Below are positions 21,580 through 34,200 of a stretch of DNA of 64,000 nt, piece by piece; the stretch's first letter is position 1, and each line of letters begins with the position of its first letter. The stretch comes from Moniliella sp. 'wahieum' (lineage: Eukaryota; Basidiomycota; Moniliellomycetes; Moniliellales; Moniliellaceae). Below the pieces are notes generated by a model. It worked only from the letters and a program-made list of their open reading frames with translations, had not been told where the DNA came from and made no database searches. The stretch covers positions 1 to 64,000 of the forward strand of contig RSEE01000164.1 of assembly GCA_003971905.1 (NCBI GenBank), read 5' to 3'. A program made the position numbers and the translations under genes.

Positions 21580-23392
21580 ATGGACTTTGCCAAGCTCGAC
21601 ATTGGCAACGTGCAAGCCAAGGCGATCACTGCCAAGCAGGCGTCCAAGGCTGTTGCAAGCGCTGTCTCTAGTGAGACGGCGTACTGGCGCCGCTTCCGTG
21701 CTCCTGTCTTTCTTAAGGAGCATGCACCTATCACCTGCATCCACTATGTGCCCGCCTCCCCCTTCGCCACCACTGGTCCAGAGGCTCTGACTGGCGAGAG
21801 GGCAGTGGCCAACCCCCTGTTTGCCTCTGTTCCCGGCGCGCAGAGTGTCCCTGTCATCTCAGGCCATCCAACGCTATGCAGTTACAGCTGGGCCCCGTGT
21901 CCAACTTTTCTCGACGCGCACCGACAAGGTTGTCAAGACCGTCTCTCGCTTACCGATGTGGCCCGCTCCGGCCACATTCGTTCTGATGGTCGCCTGATGG
22001 TTGCTGGTGATGATTCAGGCCTGATCCAGGTATTTGACGTCAACTCCCGCGCCATCTTACGGACCTTTCGTGGTCACAAACAGTACGTCTCAGTCCTTCC
22101 TCTCCTCTATATTTGGATGATGCGGGTTGCTAACGCGATCCATCTCTAGTCCTGTTCATGTGACAAAGTTTTCCTCGAATCCCACTCAAGTTCTTTCTGC
22201 CTCGGACGACCAGACGGTGCGATTATGGGACATGCCTGACCAAAGCGCTGTTCGCGTTTTCGATCGACACACGGACTATGTTCGTACTGCAGCCGTCAGC
22301 CCCGACAACCCCTCTTCTTCTCAGTGGATCTTATGATGGTACTGTGAGGCTATGGGACGCACGCGTAGAGGAGAATGGGGGTGAGGTGATGCGGATGGAA
22401 CACCGCTCCCCCGGTCAACGATGTACCATCTACCCGACTGCTGGCGGAGGTGTGGCACTCAGTGTTGGCGGCCCAGTACTGCGAGCATGGGACCTGATGA
22501 TGGGTGGGCGCTGTCTCAGGCTGTGTCCAACCATCAAAAGGCAATCACCAGCTTGGCCATCACTATGGATAGCGACGTGGTAGGATCGTTCGATGAAGGG
22601 TCGCAAAGCTTGCGGATCTTGACGGGAGGTCTCGACCAATTGGTCAAGGTTCATGACCCTGCCCAAGATTTCCGTGGACCCACCACGATGCGCTACCCCG
22701 CGCCTATTCTTGCATGGCTCTTGCCCCAGACGAGGACAACTTGCTGTGGGGTATGTCTGATGGAACGATGTGCATCCGAAAACGGGATCTCAAGGCCTCC
22801 GAGGTTGTCCGACGGCAAGATAGGAGAGCGGCATTAGGGCGGAGGTTTGGAGCACCAGCTAGCCCGAAGCAGCAGCGCGTTGACGGGAGATGTTCCTGTG
22901 TTGGACGGCAGTGTGGCCGCTCAAGACGACTTGCGTGCCGATCGACCACGCTCGGCTCGTCTCAAACCGTACGACAAGTATCTCAAGTCGTTCAACTATC
23001 ATGGCGCCTTGGATGCTGTCTTGCGCAAGGGAGTTGCACCCGAAGTGACATTTGCGCTTCTCCTTGAGCTGATCCATCGCAGTCCAGTATCAACAGTCCA
23101 AACGGGCAGCTCGGAAGCCCTCCGGATTGCTGTGATGGACCGGGACGATGTAGGCCTTGAACCCTTACTACGGTTCCTTTTGCGCCACGCTGTTGACCCT
23201 GCCTACATTGACATTGTCGCTGATACCTTGGACGTGATCATTGATGTGTATTCGGGCATGCTGGGCCAGTCGCCCTTGGTCGACGAGACGTTTGGACGGA
23301 TTTGGAACAAAATTGATTCCGATCTCGACTCGCAACAAAGAATCATCCAGGTTAAGGGCGCGCTAGAGATGATCCTAGTGAGCTCGACGTGA
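21580..23392 (+). CDS. UTP15: U3 small nucleolar RNA-associated protein 15 (WD40, t-UTP)
   Basis: A component of the small-subunit processome (t-UTP/UTP-A) in the nucleolus, needed for pre-18S rRNA synthesis. The N-terminus YWRRFRAPVFLKEHAPITCIHY and the WD repeats (GDDSGLIQVFDVNSRAILRTF; SASDDQTVRLWDM; SGSYDGTVRLWDARV; TGGLDQLVKVHD) match Utp15. The C-terminal Utp15 domain begins RLKPYDKYLKSFNYHGALDAVLRK near 22960 and runs to the stop. The intron at 22083–22149 (67 nt, GTACGT…CTCTAG) restores GHK-H-PVHVTKF. Frame changes occur near 21880–21960, where YAVTAGPRVQLFS is readable in another frame, and near 22290, 22420–22520 and 22700–22930. Start 21580 has context GCGATGG. Confidence 0.92.
22083..22149 (+). 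other. Intron of UTP15
   Basis: GTACGT donor, CTAAC branch (GCTAACGCG) and CTCTAG acceptor, 67 nt, inside the first WD repeats. Confidence 0.88.
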
Positions 23393-23477
23393 GCTCAGCC
23401 CTGGCATCGAGTGCTTCAGCTTGATTGAACGGGGATATTTCCTGTGCTATGCTTGTCCTGTACTTTTTATCATTCAT

Positions 23478-24220
23478 TGACAGAGCTTAAGGCTGGGACA
23501 GGGGGAACGCTACGTCTAAACCGAACCGCTCATCTTGCGGGGGTTGTTTGAAAAGCGCGATTAAGGTCAAGGAACCAAGGGGATCACTATAGGATATCAG
23601 GACCCTCCGGCTCTCGTCATCCGGTCCCGTACCCTAGGTAGCGCGTGTGGACACGGATGAACGTGGTTGACATCCGAGCGAGGAACCATTTCCACTGAGA
23701 CTTGGTAGCCAACTCCTTCCAATGCGCAAACAACTTGACGCCTTTGCCGCGTCGTAGTATCCCGCGTATCCTCGCGTCGTCAAAACCAGGGGGAAAAAAC
23801 GTCTCTTGAGTGCGTCCCTGGTACTTGACGTTCTTGTCGCATTCTGCTTGTTCAAGCAGCAGAAGCAGTTCCTTCTCCCGGCGGTTCCAGAGGCGACGCA
23901 GTGCTCTCATGTACCACCCGCCGGTACGTACGCGCTCTGCGCCTCATGCGTTCCCATGTCGCGCAGCGTGTGGTCGACCTCCATTCCGGTTCCTCCCAGT
24001 GCTCCAGGCCCCATCACGCGGTAGTCGGTGCGCTGTGCCCTCGGTCCGTGCCTCGTCCCATCCTCGCCTCCACCATAGGTTCGTCATATATATTTTCTTC
24101 ATGGGAAAAATCGAGCTTCCTCCACACTCGGGTCGTGAGAATCTGGGTGTCCGGGATCTCTACTTTCTGCATCCATATCAATGCCATGCTCATGCAATGG
24201 TGGATGGATACTACTTACAA
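23478..24220 (-). repeat. Unnamed dispersed family, copy A
   Basis: The plus-strand left edge carries ATTGACAGAGCTTAAGG. About 600 bp match copy B (38906–39650) closely by eye, including GCGCGTGTGGACACGGATGA and GAGTGCGTCCCTG. The coding sense is minus: a peptide with RREKELL…LLEQA and GRTQE is shared by both copies. This copy looks decayed. I do not recognise the family; it may be a host gene family or a mobile element. Confidence 0.75.
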
Positions 24221-24475
24221 TGTTGAGGTCTGAGAGATTCATTATGGCGATGCTCCACCGCGCATAAGGCCTGATATATGAGATCGCCGGCCCCGCAAGA
24301 AAACATCCAACATCAATTGTTCCGTTGGAGCCTCCGCGTGGGGGGGCATTATGCTTTTGCGGTTATCGATTACCCTCCTCCGATCCGCGGGGTATCTCAG
24401 CCAGTAGGGTAACATAGCAGATGGAGGGAGGAAACTGGGAAGACTCGTAAGATTTAAGATCAGCCTTCAACTCGA

Positions 24476-24499
24476 TGAAGCTTGAAGCTTGAAGCTTGA
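24476..24499. repeat. Heptad tract TGA-AGCT
   Basis: Three full 7-bp units and one TGA. It is the reverse complement of the TCA-AGCT tract at 7278. Confidence 0.9.
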
Positions 24500-24855
24500 A
24501 GAAAGCAACGGAGAGATAGCAGCTGTTTTTTCATTTCAATCTCGAGAAGAGACGGCCAAGGGTCCCGGTCCTCTCAAGGTACTTGGAGGGTTAAGCTTAA
24601 GCTAGCTTTAAGCCGGTTATTAAACGTTAAGTACTCACTGTGTACTGAGTTCAGTATTGAATATTGAGTCTCAGTACAGAGTTACTGTGATGCATGATGT
24701 TACACATTGACGCAAAAATAATGGATCATCGATCAATATGACCAATGGCGTGCTCACATGTCACTCATACGGGAGCACTGTAGCATCGCTGATGCGCTAA
24801 TCTTGTTCGATGTAGGGAAATGAATCGGATAAACGTTTAAACGTTAGACGCTAGA

Positions 24856-24883
24856 TCATCGATCATGCATCATGCATCATGCA
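24856..24883. repeat. Mixed heptad tract TCA-TCGA then TCA-TGCA
   Basis: One TCA-TCGA unit is followed without a break by three TCA-TGCA units, all in one 7-bp register. Confidence 0.9.
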
Positions 24884-25519
24884 CAGTGTCGTGTCAGATC
24901 AGACTGAGAATCAGAGTACTGACTGACAGGGTACCTGATCGAGTCCCCTGAAGGCCTGGCTTGAGCACCTGAGGCCTGAGCCTTGAGTATTCGCATGTCA
25001 CAGTGACGTGTCGCATCATGCATCCTCGAATCATTTTCATCCGCGAATACCATCGACACCAAGCTCTTCAAGATCAATATTCATGGGTATATTGGGCAAT
25101 TAACAATTGGAGATGGGTGAACATGGACGTACTTAACAAGGAGGTCGGTGTATTCAGCGCAGTGTCTCTTTGTCCCAGCCGTAAGCGCGTACGCGCACAA
25201 GCTCTGTAAATGATAATAAGGCGCAATTTAACCTAAAAGCCCTAAGGCTTAAGGGCCTAAGGCCAACCAACAGAGGGGGGGGTATGTATACCACAGGACC
25301 GTGTTGTTTTCAGCCTGGCTCAGGCCTTCCTCAGGTACCGGAGAGGAACGGCTGCCACGTGGCTGCAAGTGGATAAGATACGGGCCCAAGTAAGTAACAA
25401 GATTTCTTGGTCTGTGCGTGGATGCAGCGATAGTCGATAGTCGATAGTCGATAGCACAACCAGTGTGGCTTCTGGCTCAGCGATAGGGAACGGTGAGTAG
25501 CCTCATCATGCAACATTCA

Positions 25520-25547
25520 TCATGCATCATGCGTCATGCATCATGCA
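25520..25547. repeat. Heptad tract TCA-TGCA
   Basis: Four units in register, one with the last base changed (TGCG). More TCA words follow to 25560. Confidence 0.85.
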
Positions 25548-26711
25548 CGTCATGTGGGATCTGAGACGCAGGACAGCAATGTGTCACAGGCTCACCGCTC
25601 ACTGAGACGCGTGACATGTAACCAAGTGACGGCCATGCATCATGCATCATGCACTCTCCTTCTATGGCTCCATGGAGCATAGGGAACCCTGAGGCTCAAG
25701 TCGGAAATCATCAACGTTCAACAGCACCATGTCAAGTTCGTTCCACCGGAATTGTTTTGCCACCTGGTCATCCGGCCATTGCATGACGACACGCGGGTCC
25801 TATATACGCCACCAAAAGACGGTCAACAAAAGAGATAATGGAGTAACTCTGGCAAACCTTTACCGAAGACGATCTGAAGAGTCATTTTACGGAGGGAGTG
25901 TGGTTCATCGATTCATCGCTCGAACCGGCTAAACCACGCTCAATCTTTGAATCCATGGCGCGCCACACATCCTATGGAAGTGGGTGACGGGATAGAACCA
26001 TAGGGACCCGAGCTGTTGGCGACTTCACTAGGTCCCCTAATTTTGGCCTTGCACGAGCAAAAATGCAGCACATGCACGCCGAATGAGCAACCCCGGCCTG
26101 CTAAGCGCAGCGATTCTTTGTACATGCTATGATTTTTTATTGCATAGACAACGAAAATTTGATCGGGCGCAATGCTTTGTTTTGGGAGACGAGGAACGAG
26201 ATGCGATCGAGATAGGCAAGAGAAAGCAAAGAACAGAAGAGACAATGCTCGTAAGATTGAAGGCAAATGCAGTCGTACTCAGCCGGTGCCGCGTAAGTCG
26301 TGCCGCCTACGCAGCACAGCTTCATGAGCAACACGACCGAGAGTTGGGAGGCAAAAAGCGATAATGCAAGCCGAGACGAGGGGGAAGACCCACACCGAAG
26401 AGCAAGGAGCCACAGCGGTGGGGCCAAGACGAAAAGAAGAAACAATACAGTTGCGGACATCAAAATAAGCGTACAAGGCCAAGACCGCAGGCATAACAGA
26501 GGGTTTGGCAAGAATAGTGCCTCTGCTGTTACAGGCCGATGGAAAGGAACCGTGCTCGACAAAGAAAACTCGGTGAACACGGTAGAAAAGAACAATCCGT
26601 GGTTGATGAGAGATGAGAGATGAGATCCTCGATGAAGGGAAATGGAAATGACGAGCAGGCCAAACTGACCCTGACGGGCTCAGCCTGAGCCATGTTCAAC
26701 CTGATCCATCA

Positions 26712-29422
26712 TCAACGGCTCAGTCGAGGTGTTGGTGGGTGTGGAAAGGAGGGAGGTGGACAGGGACGGAGTGGCAGTCCATTCTCGGCTACTCGTTTCC
26801 GCCGACCTGAATTCCAGCAAAAGCGCTCGACAAGATCACTGAGGCTCAACGCACCGGTCGAGGCTAGCTTGGTGGCCGTGGCAGGACTAGGGGTAGGCGT
26901 AGTCGTGCGGGTCGTCGAGGTAGAGGCGGGATCGGAGGTGTTCGTGTCCGACGAACCGTCAACATCTGGAAGCGAGGCTGCTAACACGGGGGCCGGGGTA
27001 GGAGCCGCGACGGCCGCAGCACAGGGGGTAGGGACCGCCAAAGGCCTGTCGCCCGTCTCGGACTGGGTGGTCGGGGTGGCCGAAACGGTAGTCATACTGT
27101 CGGGCGAACTGGTCCGCGAACTTGTCCTACCGCGCGAGGGGAACATAGACTTTCCCAATGGTGGCATACCCAGCCCCAGCCCAAGTGGATCGGGCGCCGT
27201 AGACCAAGGGACCCGAGGCAGACTTGCTCCCATTTCACAGGGTGAAGTGTCCCGCGAAGAGAGGGAAGAGGTAAAGGAGTTGAAGCCGTTGAGCGAGAGG
27301 AGGCTATGCGACGGAGAGGCCGGTCCGACGACGGGCGAAGGGGACTCTCCTTCGCTGCTCTCTCCCGAAAGCATCGGGGTCGAGTCAGGTGACCCACTTC
27401 CGTCATGTAACATGAGAGTAACGGTAGCGGCTAGAGCCGGGGGCGAGGTGTGAATAGGGGGTGGAATGGGATCTTTGAGGCGAGACTGGCCCCCAACAGT
27501 TGCCTAGGCACACGCACCTCAGACGAGGAGGTTGTGGGCAAGTTCGTTGAGATGGGTGGGCATGGTGCAGGAGCGGAGAGGGAGGCAGATGGCAGAATAT
27601 CCGGAACAGACATGGAAGTCTTGTGATTCCAGACAACTGAGGACTGCATGCCAGGAGAGAGTCAATGATCCGTATGGACAATAGCATACATTTGAAAGAG
27701 GAAACGTACCACAGGCTTGCTAAAGCTTGAGTGCCGGGAACCCCAGCTGCGAACACTGTTGAATGAGGTGGGGATACTTTCCTTTTTGCCCCTAGCTTGC
27801 CAGGAGGAGCATCAACATCGGACCCCGACGGTGGAGACGAAGTCGGTACCGGGAGGGTACGCGGTTGAGTAGAGGCAGGGGCGGGAACAAGCATTGAGAG
27901 GGTATCCGAAGGACCCCGGGTTGAAGTGGGAGATATAGCCGGAGAGCTAGATGTAGGGAGGGGTGGCTCTGCAGCAGGGAAAAGTAATCGCCCACTTCGG
28001 GAGGGGAAGGGCTTGAAGTCTTGGTGGTAGTTCTTAGCGCATCGCCCAAATCGTACCTTGCACCCAGATGGCAGGCGAACTTGTCCCTTCCGAAATGCTG
28101 GACTAGCAGTGGTGCGGGTGGGCAGAGCTGAAAGGCGTGGGGCTGTAGCTGTGCTAGACCAAACAGCCTCAGCACGTTCCGCGGCTATTGCCGCCCTCTC
28201 TGCAGCGGTAAGACGGTGGGGGGGGGGAGATAGCCGGGAGCCGAGGGTGGGGGCGCACGTTTGCGGAAGTCAAGTTGATAGTTCTGCCCATTGTTGTTAT
28301 CCCAAAACTCTTGGTCCCCTGTGTTGTATCGCAAGCAGAGCGACATGGTCTTCGTGTCCGAGTTGGTTTGACTGGCAGGCCAGTCAAGCAGCTCATTGAG
28401 ACGGATGGAAAAGGTGAACCGGTCAGCTTGACCATTCTTGATCGTCTCTTGGTACGTTCCCCCCACTTCGTTGACGGTGACCCAGTTGTCTGTTGTGAAT
28501 CGGACAGCAACCCATTTTTCATATGAGAGATTCTTGACTTGGGCAGTACCCTTTATGCTTCGTAGATCGTCCGCGAGGACAATACGCTCAAGGAACACAG
28601 GTCGGTCGGCAGAAAGATGAGCCGACGAAGGGAAGTTGGGCAAACGGAGCAGGAGACCGTTTGCCCAAGCAGGCGGCACAGTGAGCGAACGCAGTTTGTT
28701 GGCCAACGCACGCCCACCACCATCGCGCAAGGGGTCCCCACTGCCTTGGGGCCCCCACGGACGGTTACCCAATCGAGCAGAAGGAAGCATGGCAAAGTAG
28801 GGATAGGCCACACCAGCTTCGGTCTCAGTCTCGGTTTCGGTCTCGGTGTGCTCAGGGCTTGCCGTAGCGCTTACTGCCGAGGGCCGAGAACGATGCCGGA
28901 AGACTTTCACCTGTTCCAAGTCGTGAAAGTGCACCGCTTTCACAGCTGGGCTGGATGGCATACTCTTGGTATAGCTCTCGGGGTGAGCGGGGCACGAAAA
29001 TCGGCCGCCGAAGCCCCCAGCACGAATGGAGGGATGTGCGCTTGCCGGGCGCCACTTGAGCGATGGCTTGACCACTTCGCCTGACTTTTGCGGATCGTAG
29101 TTCCAACGCCCGCAACTGGTTCACCATCCCGGTTCCAAGAGGAGACACCTTCAGCTGGGGGGAGGTTGTTGATGTCAAGCTGGAGAGCGCCAGAAGCGTC
29201 TCCCGGCGCAGTGGCCGCCTTGAGAGCAAGTACTTTGCGAGATGCGGCGTGGAGGGGGCCAGCGACGGTGTCATCAGGACTGGCAGTGCCACTGGTGGTA
29301 GGGAAGGTGACCGTGTTGGAACGAACACGGGTAATACTTGTGTTGGGAACAAAAGCACTAGCGTGGCCGGAATGGTGGCCATGAACGCGTCGCGGCAGCA
29401 AGGGAGTGAAGCTGGAAGGCAT
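26712..29422 (-). CDS. Protein phosphatase 1 regulatory subunit with CBM21 domain (Gac1/Pig type)
   Basis: Targets PP1 (Glc7) to glycogen or other substrates. The PP1-docking motif KAVHF (RVxF type) is at 28926–28940. Before it comes GEVVKPSLKWR, typical of the family. The CBM21 domain spans about 28270–28600: ERIVLADDL, GTAQVKNLSYEKWVAVRFT, NW, then LRYNTGDQEFWDNNNGQNYQLDF. A Thr-Glu repeat lies near 28815–28855. A Ser/Pro/Thr-rich tail follows to 26712. A 66-nt intron is likely at 27644–27709 (GTACGT…GCAG). Frames change near 29080, 28200, 27900 and 27430. Start 29422 (MPSSFTP) is one choice; an ATG near 29560 (MDIGPVASS) in another frame is possible. The tail is much longer than needed for PP1 binding and has no known domain. 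Confidence 0.87.
27644..27709 (-). other. Likely intron in the CBM21 gene tail
   Basis: GTACGT donor and GCAG acceptor on the minus strand, 66 nt, with an ATTGACTC branch-like site. Sequence on both sides is low in complexity, so homology does not help. Confidence 0.6.
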
Positions 29423-30340
29423 GGAAGGCGTGCGAGGAGAGGCGGATGGGGGCAAGGGAGGGGGTGGCAAGGGCGCATGCTGCGGACGATCCAGATGGTG
29501 GCTTGACGGCCGAAGGGGGCGCTCGAAGCGGTGATGCTGCTTGCAACAGGGCCGATATCCATGACAGAAGAATGTGCCGAGGATGGGGCAGAAGAAGAAG
29601 AAGAAGATGGAGGGGGGAGAGGTGGGGGGGGGGCGCGGGGAGGCGGACGATGGGAGGCAAGCCGTGCGCAGCTTGTCAGCGGTTTTATTGGCCACAGAGA
29701 GGGCTGGAAGATATGCGTTGCTAGGAGCACCCAGACGGCAGGGCTGTCTGGCAAATTGCTGGGGGGGGGGAGGCACGGCACCAGTGTGGGTGGGGTAGGG
29801 TGCAGCCAAGCGACCCTGCCTATTGCGTACCCGCTCTGGGGCATCAGCCGGGTGTTCCGCGGGACGGTGCGCGCTGTACGTAGTGCGCACGCATGTTCGG
29901 TGGCCAGCTGCCAGGTGCTAGCCGCCATTTGCCAGTGGCTGCAAGGCACCCAGCCGCAGCAGGCACCAGCGCAGCAGCGGGCGAGGATGTCTTGCTGTGC
30001 AGGCCGACCGCCACCGGTGTACGTGTACACAGCGGCTAGCTAATAGTGACTTACTATCTTCACTGGTCAGTACTCAGTGACTCGTGACGAATAATGACGA
30101 CTGGCGCTAGTGACATGGCCAGTGGAGCTAGTGGTTAGTGATTTTAGGGACTGCGACATGTCACTCTAGGAAGTGCTGAGCCGCAGGGGTTCTTCGACTC
30201 AGAGTACTCGGTCTGAGTTACTCTGGCCACAGGCCCCGGACTCTCAATTTCTCAAGCGCACTCTTCAGGGCCTCAGAAGGAGGCCCCAATATACTCACGC
30301 TTGAACGTTCTTCCACATTCAAGACTGAACTCATTTGCAC

Positions 30341-30374
30341 TCAACGTCTCAACGTACTCAGTACTCAGTACTCA
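30341..30374. repeat. Mixed heptad tract TCA-ACGT then TCA-GTAC
   Basis: TCA-ACGT at 30341 and 30349, then TCA-GTAC at 30358 and 30365, ending in TCA. One or two extra bases separate the first units. Confidence 0.85.
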
Positions 30375-31155
30375 GTGAGTACTCCGTCCTGAGCCTCAGT
30401 ACTCGTATCGCAGTCACGAAGACGAGACTCGGTACTCCTACTCCGGGCTCAAAAGTACCCAACATACGCTCAAGGAACGTTCAACGTTCAACCCCGCATG
30501 CGCCTTCAAGCCGTGGGAAATGGGATGGATACACGTTGCATGCCCCAGCGCTTAGCGAGTACCAGCCCTTCAAGCGACGCAACACTCGGCTGACATTAAT
30601 GGCTGGCGCCGACATGTGCTGTGATATGCGGTACTCCAAGCTTCATACGCGCATAGGCTTCACAATGGCACATGTCACCGACTACGGCGTGGGGCCGCCT
30701 TCGGCTGCGTTCAAATTCCTGATTCCGATCTCAGATGTCTGGACTGCACTCTGGCCCCAGCTGGTGGCACTGCGCTGGTGCCAGGTATGCATGTGGCCAC
30801 AGAGGGCAGGGGACCCGTCCCAAACCCAAGGCGAAACACCAAGGGTCTGGAGTCTGGGGTCTGGGGACATGGGTGTCCGGGGTGGTCGTTGTGGTAGCTT
30901 GTGTGGTCTGCCGTCTGCCGCGGACGCTCGGGGCCGGCAGCCCGAAGGCTTAAACGCTTCGAGCTTCGGGACACAGCACCGCACCCTGAGGCCACTGGTC
31001 GCTGCTCACCGATCACCGGTCACCAGCCTCAGCCGGCGCCTCAGCTCAGCACTCCGCTCAGCAGCCCAGCACTCAAGGCGCTCAAGCTCAATGCTCCATA
31101 TCGATATTCAATGTTGGTACTTAGTGTACTTGGTTTTCCTACTTCGACAAACTAG

Positions 31156-31207
31156 TCACCGGTAGGTACGGTCATCCGGTCATCGATCATCGATCATCGA
31201 TCATCGA
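31156..31207. repeat. Heptad tract TCA-CCGG and TCA-TCGA
   Basis: TCA-CCGG at 31156, then four perfect TCA-TCGA units at 31180–31207. Confidence 0.9.
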
Positions 31208-34200
31208 ACAGGCCACAGGGTAGCTCTCTCATCGATGCTGCCTCTCAGGCTCATCGATTAGATCTTATAAGATTGGCGTCGAGTACACACTGAGGATCGA
31301 GGACTGTGTCTCAGTACCCTTGTCCTCCATATATCGATGGCGCAGCCAGGGGCACCGGCACCCGATCATCAATGAAATGTCAAATTCAAGCATTAATAGA
31401 TTGATTAATTGATTACTGGTCTAAACGTGATCCTGTACAGCCAGCATCATGGTATTTTGGGCAGCGAGCAAAGTAGGGGCAGAAGTGGTGGAACCGGGCC
31501 GCCATGCACAGGTATACCATCGTATGAAAGCGATATATGGTGTAGAGTTTCGGTCACAGTGTGTTCAAAAGTCATGATTATCTCGACGAGTTGCTCAGAT
31601 CTTCCCCTTGAGATCTGGCATTGGCATTGGACCAAAAGTCGTCTTCTTTTGCTCCTCCCCCACACGCGCCCTTCCCACGATCAGCCTATAGTCGGGATAA
31701 TCGATGGCCTCTTCGCACACAACCGTCCCATATACCACACCAGTGCTCCAAGCATTATGTGTTTAACGTTTACTGTGTGGCCTGCTTCCTATATGGTCTT
31801 ATATCTCTGTTGCCACCAGCCACCCAGCTCATCAATTTGTGGGGGGGAAGGATTGTGGGGTCCAGAAGCTGTGTGTGGTCCGAACTCCACGACAAGGGGC
31901 ACACGATAGTACACAAGTGAGCCACATGTGAGCGCAATCCTGTGGAAAATGCGTAATAATCGCGTAATCTCTGGGCGACACCTTGCTATCATTGAATCAT
32001 CCTGGTTCGCGATATTGGGCAGCCAACAATGCTTGTGAGGGGTCCACGGTACACCCTGTGTGTGGTACTCCCATTCCCGCCTTCCCTCGGAATATGCATT
32101 CCACACATGCCAAGCTCGCCTATGTTGCACGTTGCATGTCAAGATCAAGCAACAAAAGAGGTCGACTGCTGAGGCCAACACCCACAGTGTCTGGTCGGGA
32201 GCAGGTGGGAGTGGCTCTGACATGCTGGCCAAGCTATAAGCACTAGGCTTAGCGCCAAGCGCTAATGGCTAACGCTTTCGGCCTGGGCCAAGGCCTGCCA
32301 GAAGAAGGACTATTCTAAGACCAATCAAAGACCACCGCTCACCGCGCTCACCGGTCACCGGTCACCGTGTACTTTTTCGGATCGGCATGGGATATGGATC
32401 ACATAGATCATCGATCACACGTATCCGTTTTGCCTTCCATTAGCTTTTCTGGCAAAGGTCTCTTAAGTTCTGAAATCGGATTGTGCCAGGTTGGGCCAGT
32501 GTTGAATGTACGTAGGACGTTGAACGTTGACACGTTCTTAACGTTCAATGAGTCTGGTCCAGTAAAGTCAGCCAATAAATGTTGCGCCATAGAAGACGGT
32601 ACGCGTTAAGGGGCTTGTAACCGCACGCTACCGCACGTTGGCTACACGGAATACCCGGATCAGCCTCGCGTTCAGATCTCGGCAACATGTGAGCGCTGCG
32701 TCCTACTGCGCCTCAGGCCCTCCTCAGGCCTGAGCCTCACAGGCCTCAGCGACTGAAAGCTGAATCGCTGTGCCTGCGGCCATAATGTGTGGTGGTCGAT
32801 GGTCGGTGATCGATGAACGTGATGAACGTCTGAACGTTCTGAACGTTGAACTTCAACTATATGAACTGTTGAACGTTGCACGTTATCTGTGACATGTGAT
32901 ACGTGACAGGTGACATGCATGTGACAGGTGAGATACCTGTCACATGCACTCAGGCGTAGCGTGGCTGCGGAGTTTGTGACCATCTCGGTTCCATGGTGCA
33001 TGATGTGCGTGATGTATGATAGACTGCATTATATAGTGAGGAGGCGAAATATCTTGCCCCGAATCTGGTAGGCCCTGCCCTCCTTTTTGCTGTAGTCTCA
33101 TGAATTTCATGTTCTTTCGGCCATCACCTCGTAACTCCCGATTGGGATTACAGCTAGCCCTCTCTGGTTCCACCCCTGATCTGATCCCGACCCGATAGCA
33201 TATGATAGTTGAGCTAACATATACGTGCCCCTGTGGCCAATAATATAGTACGAGACAGGGAAGAAGTTGTATGAGATTTGATTCCCACTTGAACCATTTT
33301 CCAAATCTTTTTTCCTACTACGAGTAGCAGTCTATTTATGGCCCCCCTAGCCCTTCTGGCTATCGTGGCCAGCGAATAAATGCAAGAGAAATCGCCACAG
33401 ATATAGCGACACTCCTCTTCACTATAGCTTGAATCCTCAAGTCAGCATCTGATTTGAAAGGACACACGAAGCGAGGACTCCGGAGTCAAGCGGGAGTAAC
33501 AATGCGAAAATGACAGAAGAGAGTCAAAAGATCGTTCGCTTTTGATTGCAATCTCAACGCGCGATGAGATGGCTCATCAAATGGTCGCATGTCTTTACAG
33601 CCGAAGCTTGGGACTCCTCGATTCGTTAGTAGTGGCTTTTGTAAGGCTGAATGGCCGCGACCACATACGTTAAAAGCAATTATCGTTCATACATGATGCT
33701 CATTTTGGAAATGGTTCATCGCGTCCATGCCCTAGCCACGTCCAGAGTGGCGGTGGGAGAGAGCTGAGAGCTGATGAAGAGGTCGTCACTTTTGTGTGTA
33801 GGGGTGTATATAAACACTTTTGGACGGTCAGCGAGAGTCACGCATGGCATGTCCCCGGCTTCAGATTCAGTAACGAAACCAATCGGGTATAGAGAGGAAA
33901 AGAGACCCACTATTATAGATTGGGTGTGGTTTCCGGCGCGAAGCCCCTGCTCAGGCTGCTCAGGCTGAGCGCTGATCAGCAGAGTCTTCGGCGGCGGAGC
34001 CACGTGCGCATCCCCATCAGGTAAAACCAGATGAAAGGGTTCAGGAACTCGGAGGGAATGCTGCTGCTTGCCTTACCGTTACCACTCTCAACGCGGGACT
34101 ATGCGGATAGAAACCGAATCCTAAGTAACTGTGAAGGCCAAGAGCGCTCCCGGATGTATAACCAGACACGCATTGAACTGCAATTGCGACAACGTGAGGT

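Larger units (their letters stand above)
23393..26711. other. Gene-poor spacer with repeats
   Basis: No host gene is convincing. It holds copy A of the unnamed dispersed family (23478–24220), heptad tracts at 24476–24499, 24856–24883 and 25520–25547, and a GATAGTC tandem near 25429–25455 that does not follow the TCA rule. The last 600 bp are probably the 3' untranslated region and flank of the PP1-subunit gene; the open frames at 26137–26623 on both strands lack any family sign. Confidence 0.55.

Noticed and set aside
25429-25455. GATAGTC tandem as part of the TCA + palindrome grammar
   Set aside because: The period is 7 bp, but the word contains no TCA plus palindrome, so it was left out of that family.
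24856-25547. Regular short repeats that might be a CRISPR array
   Set aside because: Units are 7 bp with no spacers, and the genome is eukaryotic.
26137-26623. Open frames of 107–152 codons on both strands
   Set aside because: They overlap each other, have odd composition, no start context and no family sign. Probably untranslated flank of the CBM21 gene.
29430-30043. Long open frames on both strands beside the CBM21 gene
   Set aside because: G/C-rich leader sequence opens many frames by chance; the proteins are low in complexity and disagree between strands.
31409-31909. 166-codon open frame
   Set aside because: Cys/Ser/His-rich composition without domain, neighbour or codon-use support; best read as chance.
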